Of a stretch of 64,000 nucleotides of DNA, positions 19,101-27,013 are shown piece by piece (the stretch's first letter is position 1; the number at the start of each line of letters is the position of its first letter). This DNA is from Myxococcales bacterium (GTDB lineage Bacteria > Myxococcota_A > Polyangia > Polyangiales > Polyangiaceae), in assembly GCA_016706225.1 (NCBI GenBank), contig JADJKB010000025.1, forward strand, positions 310,001-374,000. The letters run 5' to 3'. A program made the translations under genes and the position numbers. The notes under the pieces are model-generated. The model worked only from the letters and a program-made list of their open reading frames with translations. It did not search any database and was not told where the DNA came from.

Positions 19101-21606
19101 TCCCCAGCCGATACGCAAACGGCAGCCCGGGAGCGAGCTCCTGTGCGCGATCGATGAGGGCCGGGAAGTCCGAGCTCTCGGAGCCAACCCGGAGTGCGGC
19201 CTCGGTCAGCAGCAACGACTTGGTCACGTCGTCGCCGGCCGCGTCCGACAGGCCCACGAGCAGGTCGACCATCGCGCTCGGGTCAGCAGTTCCCGAGAGC
19301 GCCCGCATCGCCGCTTCGGACGCGGGATCGGCTCGGAGCGCCGCAGAGTACTCGCGGGTCGCAGAGTCCTTGTCCTTGCCCAGTTCGTGCACCAGTCCGG
19401 CCGCCAGACGCCGGTCGCGCTCGGCGATCGGGTCGTCCGCGCCGGGCCAGCTCGCAAGGACCTGGGCCACGCGGAACGCCGCGCTCGCCGACAGGGCCAG
19501 CTCGGCCTCGAGGGCGTCGACCAATGGGTCGCCCTCGTGTGCGACCGAATACCGCTCGAGCGCGGCTCTGAGGATGCCGGGCTCCGCGCCCTCGATCTGC
19601 GCGGCCACCATGCTGTGTCCGAGCGCAACGGCGGTGCGGCTCTTTTCATCCCCGCATACGAGGTCGGCCTGGGCGGACAAGGGCCGCATCGTGTACGCGG
19701 CCGCGCTGGCCAGCGGTGCGAGACGCGGGTCACCTTCGAGATCGCTGAGCCAGCGCTCCGCCAGCTCGGCCCCACCGCCGGTGAGAGCCGCGAGCGCAAC
19801 GCGATCCGCGATCGACAGCTCCGCGCGATCGGCGGCATCGCCGGTGAGCAGCGCGGACAAGGCGGAAGGATCACCTTGTTCGAGAGCGCGCGCAGCCAGG
19901 GCTCGGCTCGCCGCCGGCGCGTCAGTCCGAGCCGCGATCGCCTTCAGCAGGTCGATGGCTTGTGGTCGCGTCGAAGCGTGCGATGCCAACAGGGAAGCTG
20001 CGAGCCAGCTGGCGGCCATCTCGAAGCCGGGGAGCTTTGCGAGCTTCGCGGTCGCGACGCCTGCGCTCGCGGCGTCGCCGGTGGCCAGAGCGCGCCGGGC
20101 TCGATCGAACTGGACTGGCAGGGACTGGGTGTCCGGGCTCGGCGGCGCCCCGGAGCGCAGGCTGGTCAGATCGGCCAGCGCGCGCGCCAGCGGCAGCAGG
20201 TCTCCGTCCAGCCCGGCTGGGGCCGCGGCCGGCTTCGAGCTGGCACCGAGCTCCCTGCCCAGCTTCATCAGCGCGGGACGCGGGTCTCTTGCGTCGAGCT
20301 TGTGCAGCACATCGAGCCTGCGATCGGCCTGAGTGTCGTCCTTGGCGACGAGCCGTGCGAGCTCCGCGCCGAGGTAGACCGCGTGCGCCCGGACATCCGG
20401 GTTCGCACTGCTCTTGGCCTCGGTATCGAGCGCAACCGCGACGGTCTTGAAATCCCGCTCCTCTGCGGCCAGCAGCCGGTTCTGGCGCTGAGCCAGCGGC
20501 GCCGTCGGAGTGAGCGTGAGCGCGAGCTTCGCGGACGCGCGCGCGTTTGCCGCGTTGCCGGCCATGGCCCAGAGCTCGCTCGCAACGAGCAGCACTCGCG
20601 CCTTCGCCGCCGGATCACTGGTGGCTGCGGCTTCCTTGTCCAACCACTCGGCGCGCGCGACGATACTCTCGAGAGCGTCTTGCTCGGCGAGGTGAACCGC
20701 AGCAGGTCGGTCTTGTTCCCAGTTGGGCGGCGTCCACAACGGCTCGGGTGCTGCGGCTGCGCCGGAGCTAGCGTGTTCGTCGTCGTCGGCTCCTTCGTCG
20801 GCGAGAAGCTCCTCCGCGGGAGCCTCACCGGCGTCGTCACTGGCGCTCTCGTCGGGCGCATCGTCAGCTCCGACGTCGTCGTCGGCGGGGGCAGCGGGTT
20901 CGAGGACCGCTGGCGATGCGACGACGGCGGGTTCCTCAGGGCCCCAGTCGTCCTCGAGACCGCCCACCAACGCGTCGATGTCCGCGTCCGAGCTCGTCTT
21001 CGGCGGAAGCTCAGTGAATTCGTCGGCCCTCAGGAGGGCGTGGGAGACCTCGTCCGGCACGGGCGGCTCGTGCTGGGGCGCAGACGGGGCGGGGCGGGGG
21101 ACCCCGGGCCGCGGGGGCAGCGGCGGTCGCGGCGGTGACGCGACCGGACGCGGCGGCGGAGCGGGCGCTTTCGCGGGCACCGGCGCTGGCGCAGGTTCCG
21201 GGGCGGGCACTGACGGTGCCGCCGCCTCCAGCAGATCATCGACGTCATCCAAGCCTGCGCCCGACGGTGGCGGTGCGCTGACGGGCGGCGCGAGCGGCGG
21301 CGCCTCGACGTTGACGGGCGCTGCGATCGTGACCTCGTCCGCGGACCACGCACGTTCGTCGGGCTCGAAGAGTTTGTCAGGCGCCGCGGCCTCTGCTCCC
21401 GTCTTCGCGCTTTCGGCTTTGGCCGTCGCCGGCGGCTGGCTCGGGGCGGGATCGTCCGACAGCAGCGAGTCGAGCAGGGCGTCGGGCTCGAAATCGAGAT
21501 CGCCGAGCTCCTCGCCGATGCTGCGCGCGCTCGCACTTCGGCCGGCGCTTCCGGCGCCCGGCGCGGGCTGTTTGCCCTTCTCCTTGGGATCTTCGGGCTT
21601 GCTCAT
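16147..21606 (-). CDS. Giant TPR protein with acidic N-terminal motifs and a pseudo-M48-like C-terminus (paralogue 2)
   Basis: 1819 residues from the ATG at 21606, which overlaps the stop of the upstream paralogue (ATGA); the frame is open further upstream but that part lies inside the neighbour. No signal peptide, so cytoplasmic. The N-terminal 330 residues are disordered and Pro/Ala/Glu-rich, with recurring acidic-hydrophobic motifs such as ELGDLDFEPDALLDSLL, VDDLLEAA and DIDALVGGLEDD. Then about 1100 residues of degenerate TPR helix pairs. The last about 330 residues form a globular domain that aligns by eye with that of the upstream paralogue and, more loosely, with the M48 protease at 30.9 kb, but the HExxH helix is replaced (LILRALKLLQ). 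Function unknown; a scaffold role is inference. Confidence 0.85.
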   Translation of the reverse strand: MSKPEDPKEKGKQPAPGAGSAGRSASARSIGEELGDLDFEPDALLDSLLSDDPAPSQPPATAKAESAKTGAEAAAPDKLFEPDERAWSADEVTIAAPVNVEAPPLAPPVSAPPPSGAGLDDVDDLLEAAAPSVPAPEPAPAPVPAKAPAPPPRPVASPPRPPLPPRPGVPRPAPSAPQHEPPVPDEVSHALLRADEFTELPPKTSSDADIDALVGGLEDDWGPEEPAVVASPAVLEPAAPADDDVGADDAPDESASDDAGEAPAEELLADEGADDDEHASSGAAAAPEPLWTPPNWEQDRPAAVHLAEQDALESIVARAEWLDKEAAATSDPAAKARVLLVASELWAMAGNAANARASAKLALTLTPTAPLAQRQNRLLAAEERDFKTVAVALDTEAKSSANPDVRAHAVYLGAELARLVAKDDTQADRRLDVLHKLDARDPRPALMKLGRELGASSKPAAAPAGLDGDLLPLARALADLTSLRSGAPPSPDTQSLPVQFDRARRALATGDAASAGVATAKLAKLPGFEMAASWLAASLLASHASTRPQAIDLLKAIAARTDAPAASRALAARALEQGDPSALSALLTGDAADRAELSIADRVALAALTGGGAELAERWLSDLEGDPRLAPLASAAAYTMRPLSAQADLVCGDEKSRTAVALGHSMVAAQIEGAEPGILRAALERYSVAHEGDPLVDALEAELALSASAAFRVAQVLASWPGADDPIAERDRRLAAGLVHELGKDKDSATREYSAALRADPASEAAMRALSGTADPSAMVDLLVGLSDAAGDDVTKSLLLTEAALRVGSESSDFPALIDRAQELAPGLPFAYRLGKQHARRRGDGEALLSWLRRRKENASDPIEEAFDKIREALLLADSDGEAAAALLADASQARAADVSMHELFERLSPAAGSSRGAWRESVAASQEGSGKVRLLVEAALEYERADDLPAASRAASAAAGAGDSAFARVTAERLAAFGPRGAELAEQLLAEAKAATEPAKQEELYERLSALDVARGDASSALLWQSAILESNPKNLRALRALEHAYLSDGRTEELEPIAATLAGLLDRNEATAHAMLAARLRLLAGNADGLRELAELTQTHPPPSLWALRTLSVAARNGDDDELGLAVERQLSERVARAIDAATLALRAAEAAIRLGKLEDAKALLDRAVELVPEHPVALARQAEILEKLGDARGAAEALEALAGASTVPTHQAELWHKAGCLWLDAVKDDERGQAALEFVADLDLTRADVFPRLRDLYVKLEQREKLAELLERRIALTDDPDERVSLEVTRGKALADIGDRSAAKEALSAALDANPDHADALDAFAELAVHEGDWEGAEQAWIRLARQSTEPEQQAEIYRKLGGLYDVDLPNPQRAELSYREVLKRLPNDVGAMECLVQVYGRLGDIPKSLELQTELLNRAGTPEEKRDRTIELSRVQEDLQRDRRKAEATLDKARKTWPQDGVVLRALAEFYRRGGEATALNVLLDRAANDSRRALGTGRFDAALFESLAAVAELRGGTDAARVANATLAALTGQQPQIDGVGLKAGDARLDDLLAPELLNLPLRALLKKVGDALDGAYAMDLRSIRATPLPSEAAVLASQVQQMATAFGIHNVEVYASAALGPTCTPASSAPPRLVLGTELLAADIDETARTFLILRALKLLQARASTLSRTAPIDLWPVLAGMLSVFAPTWQPAGVDAKKVAEHQTRLKAALVRELDTDVPVLAMEVIGSIGNRASQLGTAVNQWGNRTALLALGSPSAALLGVALGGGHPEGPPEDASERLKWIVRNPEARDLAVFSVSEQYAEARRRLGVEG

Positions 21607-24600
21607 CGAACGCCCATCCCAAGTTGCTCGCGCAGCCTCAGGTAGTTCGGCGAGAGCACGAAGGCCAGAAGGCGCGAGGTACGTTCCTGCGATTCCATCG
21701 AGGCTCCGAGCTGGCCGCGAGGTTGTCCGGCGCCCGAGAGCACCCAGGAGACGTCGCCAGCGGCGATCGACGCCAGGCGATCGAGGCTCGACGTGGCCGC
21801 GCGCACCCACTCGGCCGGGTCTTGACCCCTGCCTGCGGCACGCGCCGCCAGGTCCGGGAGCAGCTTCTTCACTTTGCGCGAGACTTCCTTGGTGAGCACC
21901 CGCAGGAACTCGCCGAGCATTGCGTACTGCGGCGAAGGCATTTCGTAACCGCCCACCCGACACGTGGCGACGACCAGCGCTGCGACGTCCGTAGCGTCGC
22001 GGTGTTTCAAGATCGTCGTGCCTCGCTTGAGCGCGAACAGCTCCCGCGCGAGCGCCTGGCGATGCGCAGCCGACAGCGGGGCTTGCACCGCGCGCCCGAC
22101 GACGATCGCCGGCGTCTCGGTTGCTACCCCGAAGATGCCCTGATCATCGGGCCCTCCGACGTAGAGCTCGAAGTCCCCGATGCCCAGCGCACCAGCCCAC
22201 GCTGCGACCTCGTTGCGTACCGGCAGTCCCGAGCGCGGGTCGACGCGTTCTTTCTTGCTCACGCCGAACGCCGACAGGTTCGGCCCGAGGGCATCCGCGA
22301 ACGTCGTTGCCATCGCGATCATCAAGTCTGGAATGGGCCCGGCATCATGCGGGTCGCAAAGATCTGGCAGCGCCCGCGGGTCGATGGCGATTTGCGGGAC
22401 GCGCGCCACGCGTTGGTCGAGAACCGTCAGCTCGTGATCGACCTCGGGCGAGCCCTCGCCGAGGGCCACGAGTGCACCGAGCGCCGCCTGACGCAGCGGC
22501 GGGTTCTCTGCGCGGGCCGCGACCCGGGCCAGGCGATCGACGCGCTCGGCGTCCAGCGGCTCGCGCATCAGCCCCTGGACGAGCGCGGCCTGCCCGTTCT
22601 CGAGCAGGGCTCGGTCGATCTCCGGGGGAAACACGCCGGAGAGGACGAGGTCCAGGGCCTCGCCGTCCGCTGGGGACTCCGCCAAGAGGCGGGTGACGGC
22701 GGCGGCTGCAGCGCCGGGCTCGCCGATGCGATCACGATGGATGACCATGGCGAGTCGCGCGGCCTCGATGCGGCCTTCGCTCTCTTCGCGCTCTTCCATC
22801 AGCTCTTCGAGCACCACGGTGGCGCGCTCCCAGGCTTGCGCTTTGGCCGCCGCGCGCGCGAGTCGCTCGCGCACCGGCAAGGTCGACAGACCGGATCGGT
22901 AGAGGCCGTCGAGCACTTCGAGCGCCTTGTCGATGTCGCCCAGTTTGTTCTCGTAGATGTCGACGGCGGCCACGCCGCTCATCAGGCGTTGTTTCACCGG
23001 AGCTTCGGCCAGGCTCGAGAGTCGAGCGAGCTTCTCGGCGGCCTCGGGCAGCTTGCCGGACGTCAGGTAAATCTCACCGGACAGGGCCAGCGCGCCGACG
23101 TGATCCGGTTCGAGCAGGGTCACGTTCTCGAGTGCCGTGAGCGCGCCGTCCCGGTCGCCCGCCTCGCGCAGCACACGAGCGCGCTCCCAGTAGAGCTTGG
23201 CGATCTCGTCCGGATCTTCCGCGACCTCGAGGCGCAGTGTCACTAGCTCCAGGAGTCGGTCTCGGTCTTTGCGCGCTCGGACCAGACGGAACAGCTTGTC
23301 GAACGACTTGAAGCGCCCGATGTCCCGGGCGATGGCGCGGGACAAGGCGAACTCTCCGCGCGCGGTGTCGCCGAGCTCGTCGATCAGCACGAACGCGGAC
23401 TCTTCCCACAGCTCCGCGCCCCGCGCGTCGTCACTCACCGCATCACCGAGCGCCGCGCTGGCCTCGGCGACGACCCCGCGGTCGCCCATCAGATCGCCCG
23501 TGACGCGCAGCCCTTCCCAGCCAATGATTTCTTCTGGGTGCTCCTCGACGACCGCGCGGAACGCCTCGAGGGCCGCGTCGGCGTCACCCGCCACCAGCAA
23601 GTTCCAGCCGGCGAGGGCCCGCGCGAGCGCAGTGCTCTCCTCTCCGAATGCGCCTTCCACACCGCGCAGCGCGCGAGCACGACGGCGTGGGTCCGAGCCC
23701 GGCGGGGCAAGCTCCAGGTTCGTCAGCCGCGCCGCGGGGCTGTCGTCGTCCAGGAGCGGCTCGCCCTCAGTGCCCGAGAACAATGCAACGACGGCGGCGC
23801 TTGCGCGCACGGTCGCGGCGGGACCTTGCGGAAGGCGCTCGGCCAGGGCGCGGCGGGCGCCAGCTTCCGCCTCTCGGTCGGATGCCGCGATGGATGCGCC
23901 CAGCCACTCCAAAGCCGGCGCGACGCTGTCATCGGCGTGGGCCCAGGCGGCGGCCGTCTCGAGTCGACGAGACGGGTCGAGGGTACCCGCCTCGAGCTCG
24001 GCAAGGTGCAAGGCCGCGCGCGCGACGGCCTCGGCATCACCGCCGAATGCGGCCACATCGTCCAGGGCTTGTTCGCGTGTCTCGTCCGCGCAGTAGAGCG
24101 CTCGGCCCAGCAGCCCCGCGTCCCGCACCGCGGCGTCCGCCGAGGTGGCGACGAGCTCGAGTGCTTCGAGCGCCGCGTCGCGATCGCCTTCTTTGCCGAC
24201 CTCCAGACCGAAGCGTTCGAGGGCCTGGCTGCCGTCGCCGGGATCCTCGCTCGAGGTGAGAGCCCGTCGGCGCGCCGAGACCGAGTCCGGCTCCGCTGCC
24301 CGAAGCGCCCACGCCAGCACCGGGCCGCCCGCGGTCGGTGAGCGATCCGCCGCGCGGGTGAACGCCTCGACCGCCCGCGCGCGCTCCCCGCCCTGCCAGA
24401 ACAAGATGCCTGCTTCGAGCTCGAAAGCAGCAGCCAGCTCCGCGTCCTCGGCGACGGCCGCATTCGCGGCCAGGGCCTCTGCCGCGCCGATGGGCTGTTC
24501 ACGCTTGCGCGCGAGGGACGAAAGCGCGGCGGCTGCGGCCAGATTGCTCGGGTTGTCTGCACACAGCGCTCGCAGCTGTTCGAGCGCGTCAGTTTCGCGG

Positions 24601-26306
24601 CCCCCGATCAGCGCGCGCAGCACCATCGCCATACGCAGCGCGCCTCCGGCGGCGGGCTCGGTGGCGAGGCCGACCAAGCTGGCGAGGGCTGCGTCCGCCT
24701 TGCCTTCCGAATCACTCGCCAAGAGCGGCAGTGCGTAGGCTTCGAGCGCGCTACCGAGCCAGCGGCCCGCGTCAGAGTCCCGCAGCGAGCCCAATGCCGC
24801 TCGTGCGTGCTCTTCGTCGCCACGCAACAGTCGTGAGCGCGCGAGCTCGAACCAGATCCCGACGAGCTCGTTCTCGGCGGCGTGCGCGCCGATCAGGCGG
24901 CGTGTGGCTTCTTCGTACCAAGCTCCGTCGTTGGCGAGCGTCGCGAGCATCCGGGCGACGCGCGAGACGGTCAGCGGGGAAGCGCCGTACATACCCGCTT
25001 GGGACAACGCGGCCTTCGCACCACCGACGTCGGAGCCGAGACGGGACCAGGTCTCGGCCGCGACCAGGAAGTATCGCGCTTTGGCCTCGTCGCTTCCCAT
25101 CGACTCGGCGGCGGCCTCGAGCGCAGCGGAGAGCGCCGCAGGGTCCGCACCGGAGTCCACGAGATCGAGCTCCAGCACGCGCGCCGGAATACTGCCGGGA
25201 TCTTCCGTGAGGGCGCGGCGCACGGCTTCGAGTGCTTGCGCCGAGTCACCTTGCGAGGCCGCAGCCTCGGCGACGCGCAGCCAAAGCGCAGCAGCGATGC
25301 CGCCCTTGGCGCCGCGCTCGAGCTCACCCTTGGCTAGCTCGGCGCTCTTGTGTGTGTCGCCCGTGACCTCGGCCACGACCAGCCGGGCGTGCGACAAAGC
25401 GGGCTCGTCGGGCACGCGAGCGATGGCTTGATCCAGGAGCGCCGCGGCATCACCGACCTCGCCACGCCGCCGATGGGCGTCGGCGGCGCGGAGCCAAGCG
25501 TCGGCCGCGTGCGCCGCGGTACGCGAGTGCTGCGGCACGCCGAGCGAGTCGCCCGTCGCTGCATCGGACTCGGCGCGCAGGAGCAGTGCAGCCTGGGATT
25601 CGAGCGAGCGCGCGACGACGTCGAAGCGAGAGCTGCGGTTGCCCACGAGCTCCAGCGCGCGGAGCGCGGGATAGGTTGCCTGGCTCTTCTGCTCGATGGC
25701 TCGTTCGATGCGCTCGACGGCCGTGTCGGTGTCCCCGTCTTCGAGGCTCAGCTGCGCGGAGTCGAGCAAGAGCAGGGCACGCCACGCCGGATGCTCACAC
25801 AGCGCGGCTCGTGCACTCAGTGCTCGGGTTCTCAGCTCGCCGTCACCGAGCTTGCCCGCAAGTGCTTCGAGCGAGAGGAAGACCGCCGAGTCGTCGGGTT
25901 TCTCCTCCGCGGCTTCCTCGAGCACGGCGCGCGCCGTGTCCGTGTCCACCTCGACGTCGACCAGATGCGCTGCGCGCTCGAGCAACGCGCGCACGCGTTC
26001 CTCTGCGCCCTCCGCGACCTGCGACAGTCGATCGAGCAGCTTGCCCAAGTTCTTGCTCGACCCGCTCCGCTGAATGATCTGAATCAAGCGCTCGAGGGGC
26101 TCGTGAAATTCGGGCTCAGCGTTCACGGCATCGAGCTGATCGCGAGCCGCCGCGCTGCTGTCGCCGCTTCGTTCCTCGAGCACGGCGATTTCGTGCATGA
26201 GGATCGCTCGCGCGACGGCGCTGTCGGCGCTCTCGTGTTCGGCGCGCAGGCGCGCGAGCTCAGTCTCTAGCGCCTCAGTGGTCATGGCTTCCGATGGGCT
26301 GGACAT
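21603..26306 (-). CDS. Giant TPR protein with a pseudo-M48-like C-terminus (paralogue 1)
   Basis: 1567 residues from ATG 26306; an in-frame ATG at 26285 has a closer ribosome site (GGAAG) and may be the true start. No signal peptide or membrane segment. Residues about 1-1250 are TPR-like helical repeats rich in Ala/Glu/Leu, for example ARAVLEEAAEEKPDDSAVFL and WERARVLREAGDRDGALTAL. The C-terminal about 300 residues are globular: LGIGDFELYVGG, then AIVVGRAVQAPLSAAHRQALARELFALKRGTT. This resembles the LGIEADVELY...LLVGLTSEALERLDEGELRFVLGHEIGH stretch of the M48 protein nearby, with the catalytic His residues missing. Overlaps paralogue 2 by four bases and follows the parvulin-like gene by 61 bp, so the three probably form one transcript. 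Confidence 0.85.
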   Translation of the reverse strand: MSSPSEAMTTEALETELARLRAEHESADSAVARAILMHEIAVLEERSGDSSAAARDQLDAVNAEPEFHEPLERLIQIIQRSGSSKNLGKLLDRLSQVAEGAEERVRALLERAAHLVDVEVDTDTARAVLEEAAEEKPDDSAVFLSLEALAGKLGDGELRTRALSARAALCEHPAWRALLLLDSAQLSLEDGDTDTAVERIERAIEQKSQATYPALRALELVGNRSSRFDVVARSLESQAALLLRAESDAATGDSLGVPQHSRTAAHAADAWLRAADAHRRRGEVGDAAALLDQAIARVPDEPALSHARLVVAEVTGDTHKSAELAKGELERGAKGGIAAALWLRVAEAAASQGDSAQALEAVRRALTEDPGSIPARVLELDLVDSGADPAALSAALEAAAESMGSDEAKARYFLVAAETWSRLGSDVGGAKAALSQAGMYGASPLTVSRVARMLATLANDGAWYEEATRRLIGAHAAENELVGIWFELARSRLLRGDEEHARAALGSLRDSDAGRWLGSALEAYALPLLASDSEGKADAALASLVGLATEPAAGGALRMAMVLRALIGGRETDALEQLRALCADNPSNLAAAAALSSLARKREQPIGAAEALAANAAVAEDAELAAAFELEAGILFWQGGERARAVEAFTRAADRSPTAGGPVLAWALRAAEPDSVSARRRALTSSEDPGDGSQALERFGLEVGKEGDRDAALEALELVATSADAAVRDAGLLGRALYCADETREQALDDVAAFGGDAEAVARAALHLAELEAGTLDPSRRLETAAAWAHADDSVAPALEWLGASIAASDREAEAGARRALAERLPQGPAATVRASAAVVALFSGTEGEPLLDDDSPAARLTNLELAPPGSDPRRRARALRGVEGAFGEESTALARALAGWNLLVAGDADAALEAFRAVVEEHPEEIIGWEGLRVTGDLMGDRGVVAEASAALGDAVSDDARGAELWEESAFVLIDELGDTARGEFALSRAIARDIGRFKSFDKLFRLVRARKDRDRLLELVTLRLEVAEDPDEIAKLYWERARVLREAGDRDGALTALENVTLLEPDHVGALALSGEIYLTSGKLPEAAEKLARLSSLAEAPVKQRLMSGVAAVDIYENKLGDIDKALEVLDGLYRSGLSTLPVRERLARAAAKAQAWERATVVLEELMEEREESEGRIEAARLAMVIHRDRIGEPGAAAAAVTRLLAESPADGEALDLVLSGVFPPEIDRALLENGQAALVQGLMREPLDAERVDRLARVAARAENPPLRQAALGALVALGEGSPEVDHELTVLDQRVARVPQIAIDPRALPDLCDPHDAGPIPDLMIAMATTFADALGPNLSAFGVSKKERVDPRSGLPVRNEVAAWAGALGIGDFELYVGGPDDQGIFGVATETPAIVVGRAVQAPLSAAHRQALARELFALKRGTTILKHRDATDVAALVVATCRVGGYEMPSPQYAMLGEFLRVLTKEVSRKVKKLLPDLAARAAGRGQDPAEWVRAATSSLDRLASIAAGDVSWVLSGAGQPRGQLGASMESQERTSRLLAFVLSPNYLRLREQLGMGVR

Positions 26307-26367
26307 CTACGGGGACGAACCGGGTAACACTTACCTTACGCGGGGTTGTCGCCGAAAGCGCGGAGTG

Positions 26368-26922
26368 TCAGTCGACCCGGCGCACAACCCAGTATCCGCG
26401 GGGGGTATCCAGGGGGTCTGGATGCACGGCGCCCTTTTCCAGGGTGAAAAGTACGTACTCGATCTCCGGTTCCAGGACGCCGCGGGGGATGCGCCCGGCG
26501 TCGCTGGTCGAGCCGCGGTCGCCCTTTTTCACCGCGTCGCCGAAATCCTTCTTGGCGTCTTCCACGACCGCCTTGGCCTTTTCGAGGGCTTCCTCCTTCG
26601 ACCGGGCGCCGGGTGGGGCGAACTGCACGCCCTGATAAGTGAACAGAATCACGCCGAAAGACACCGCGGAGGGGGCCGCGTTCGGGAGCGGCCTGCCGCC
26701 GTCGGTGGTGTCTTCGGGGCTCGGAACGAGGCCTGCCGTGGGGTCTTCGTCGCCGGCGCTGCCGCTCGGGATCGGCCCCGGCAACGCGACGGGCTCCGCT
26801 GAGACCGACGCGCTCGGCCCGGGGGCGCTCGAATGGGAACCGGAAGGCCTGGCCTTCATCAGAGCACCCACCAAGGCGCCGGAGAACAGAACGCCAACCA
26901 CCACCGAGGTCCAGCGATGCAT
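26368..26922 (-). CDS. Membrane-anchored parvulin-like (PpiC-type) protein
   Basis: 184 residues from the ATG at 26922 (an upstream extension to 27042 has no domain). One N-terminal transmembrane helix (MHRWTSVVVGVLFSGALVGAL), a Ser/Pro/Gly-rich linker, then a rotamase-like domain: VILFTYQGVQFAP, SKEEALEKAKAVVEDAKKDFGDAVKK, TSDAGRIPRGVLEPEIEYVLFTLEKGAVHP, GYWVVRRVD. Order and spacing fit the PpiC/parvulin peptidyl-prolyl isomerase fold, although the usual GGdLGwf segment is weak, so activity is uncertain. It would face the periplasm. First gene of the probable operon with the two giant TPR proteins and divergent, across 91 bp, from the zinc-ribbon/TPR gene. Confidence 0.7.
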   Translation of the reverse strand: MHRWTSVVVGVLFSGALVGALMKARPSGSHSSAPGPSASVSAEPVALPGPIPSGSAGDEDPTAGLVPSPEDTTDGGRPLPNAAPSAVSFGVILFTYQGVQFAPPGARSKEEALEKAKAVVEDAKKDFGDAVKKGDRGSTSDAGRIPRGVLEPEIEYVLFTLEKGAVHPDPLDTPRGYWVVRRVD

Positions 26923-27013
26923 TTCGGGAGAGCGACTACCACGGTCTGCTGCGCGCGGGCCGCAGAAAGCGCGACAAGTCGAGCGATATCCTGCTAAGAC
27001 AAGCGGCAGGCCC

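Noticed and set aside
18301..21138. 945-codon plus-strand open frame
   Set aside because: Fully antisense to the giant TPR gene; Arg/Gly/Gln-rich with no domain. Long shadow frames are expected at this GC content.
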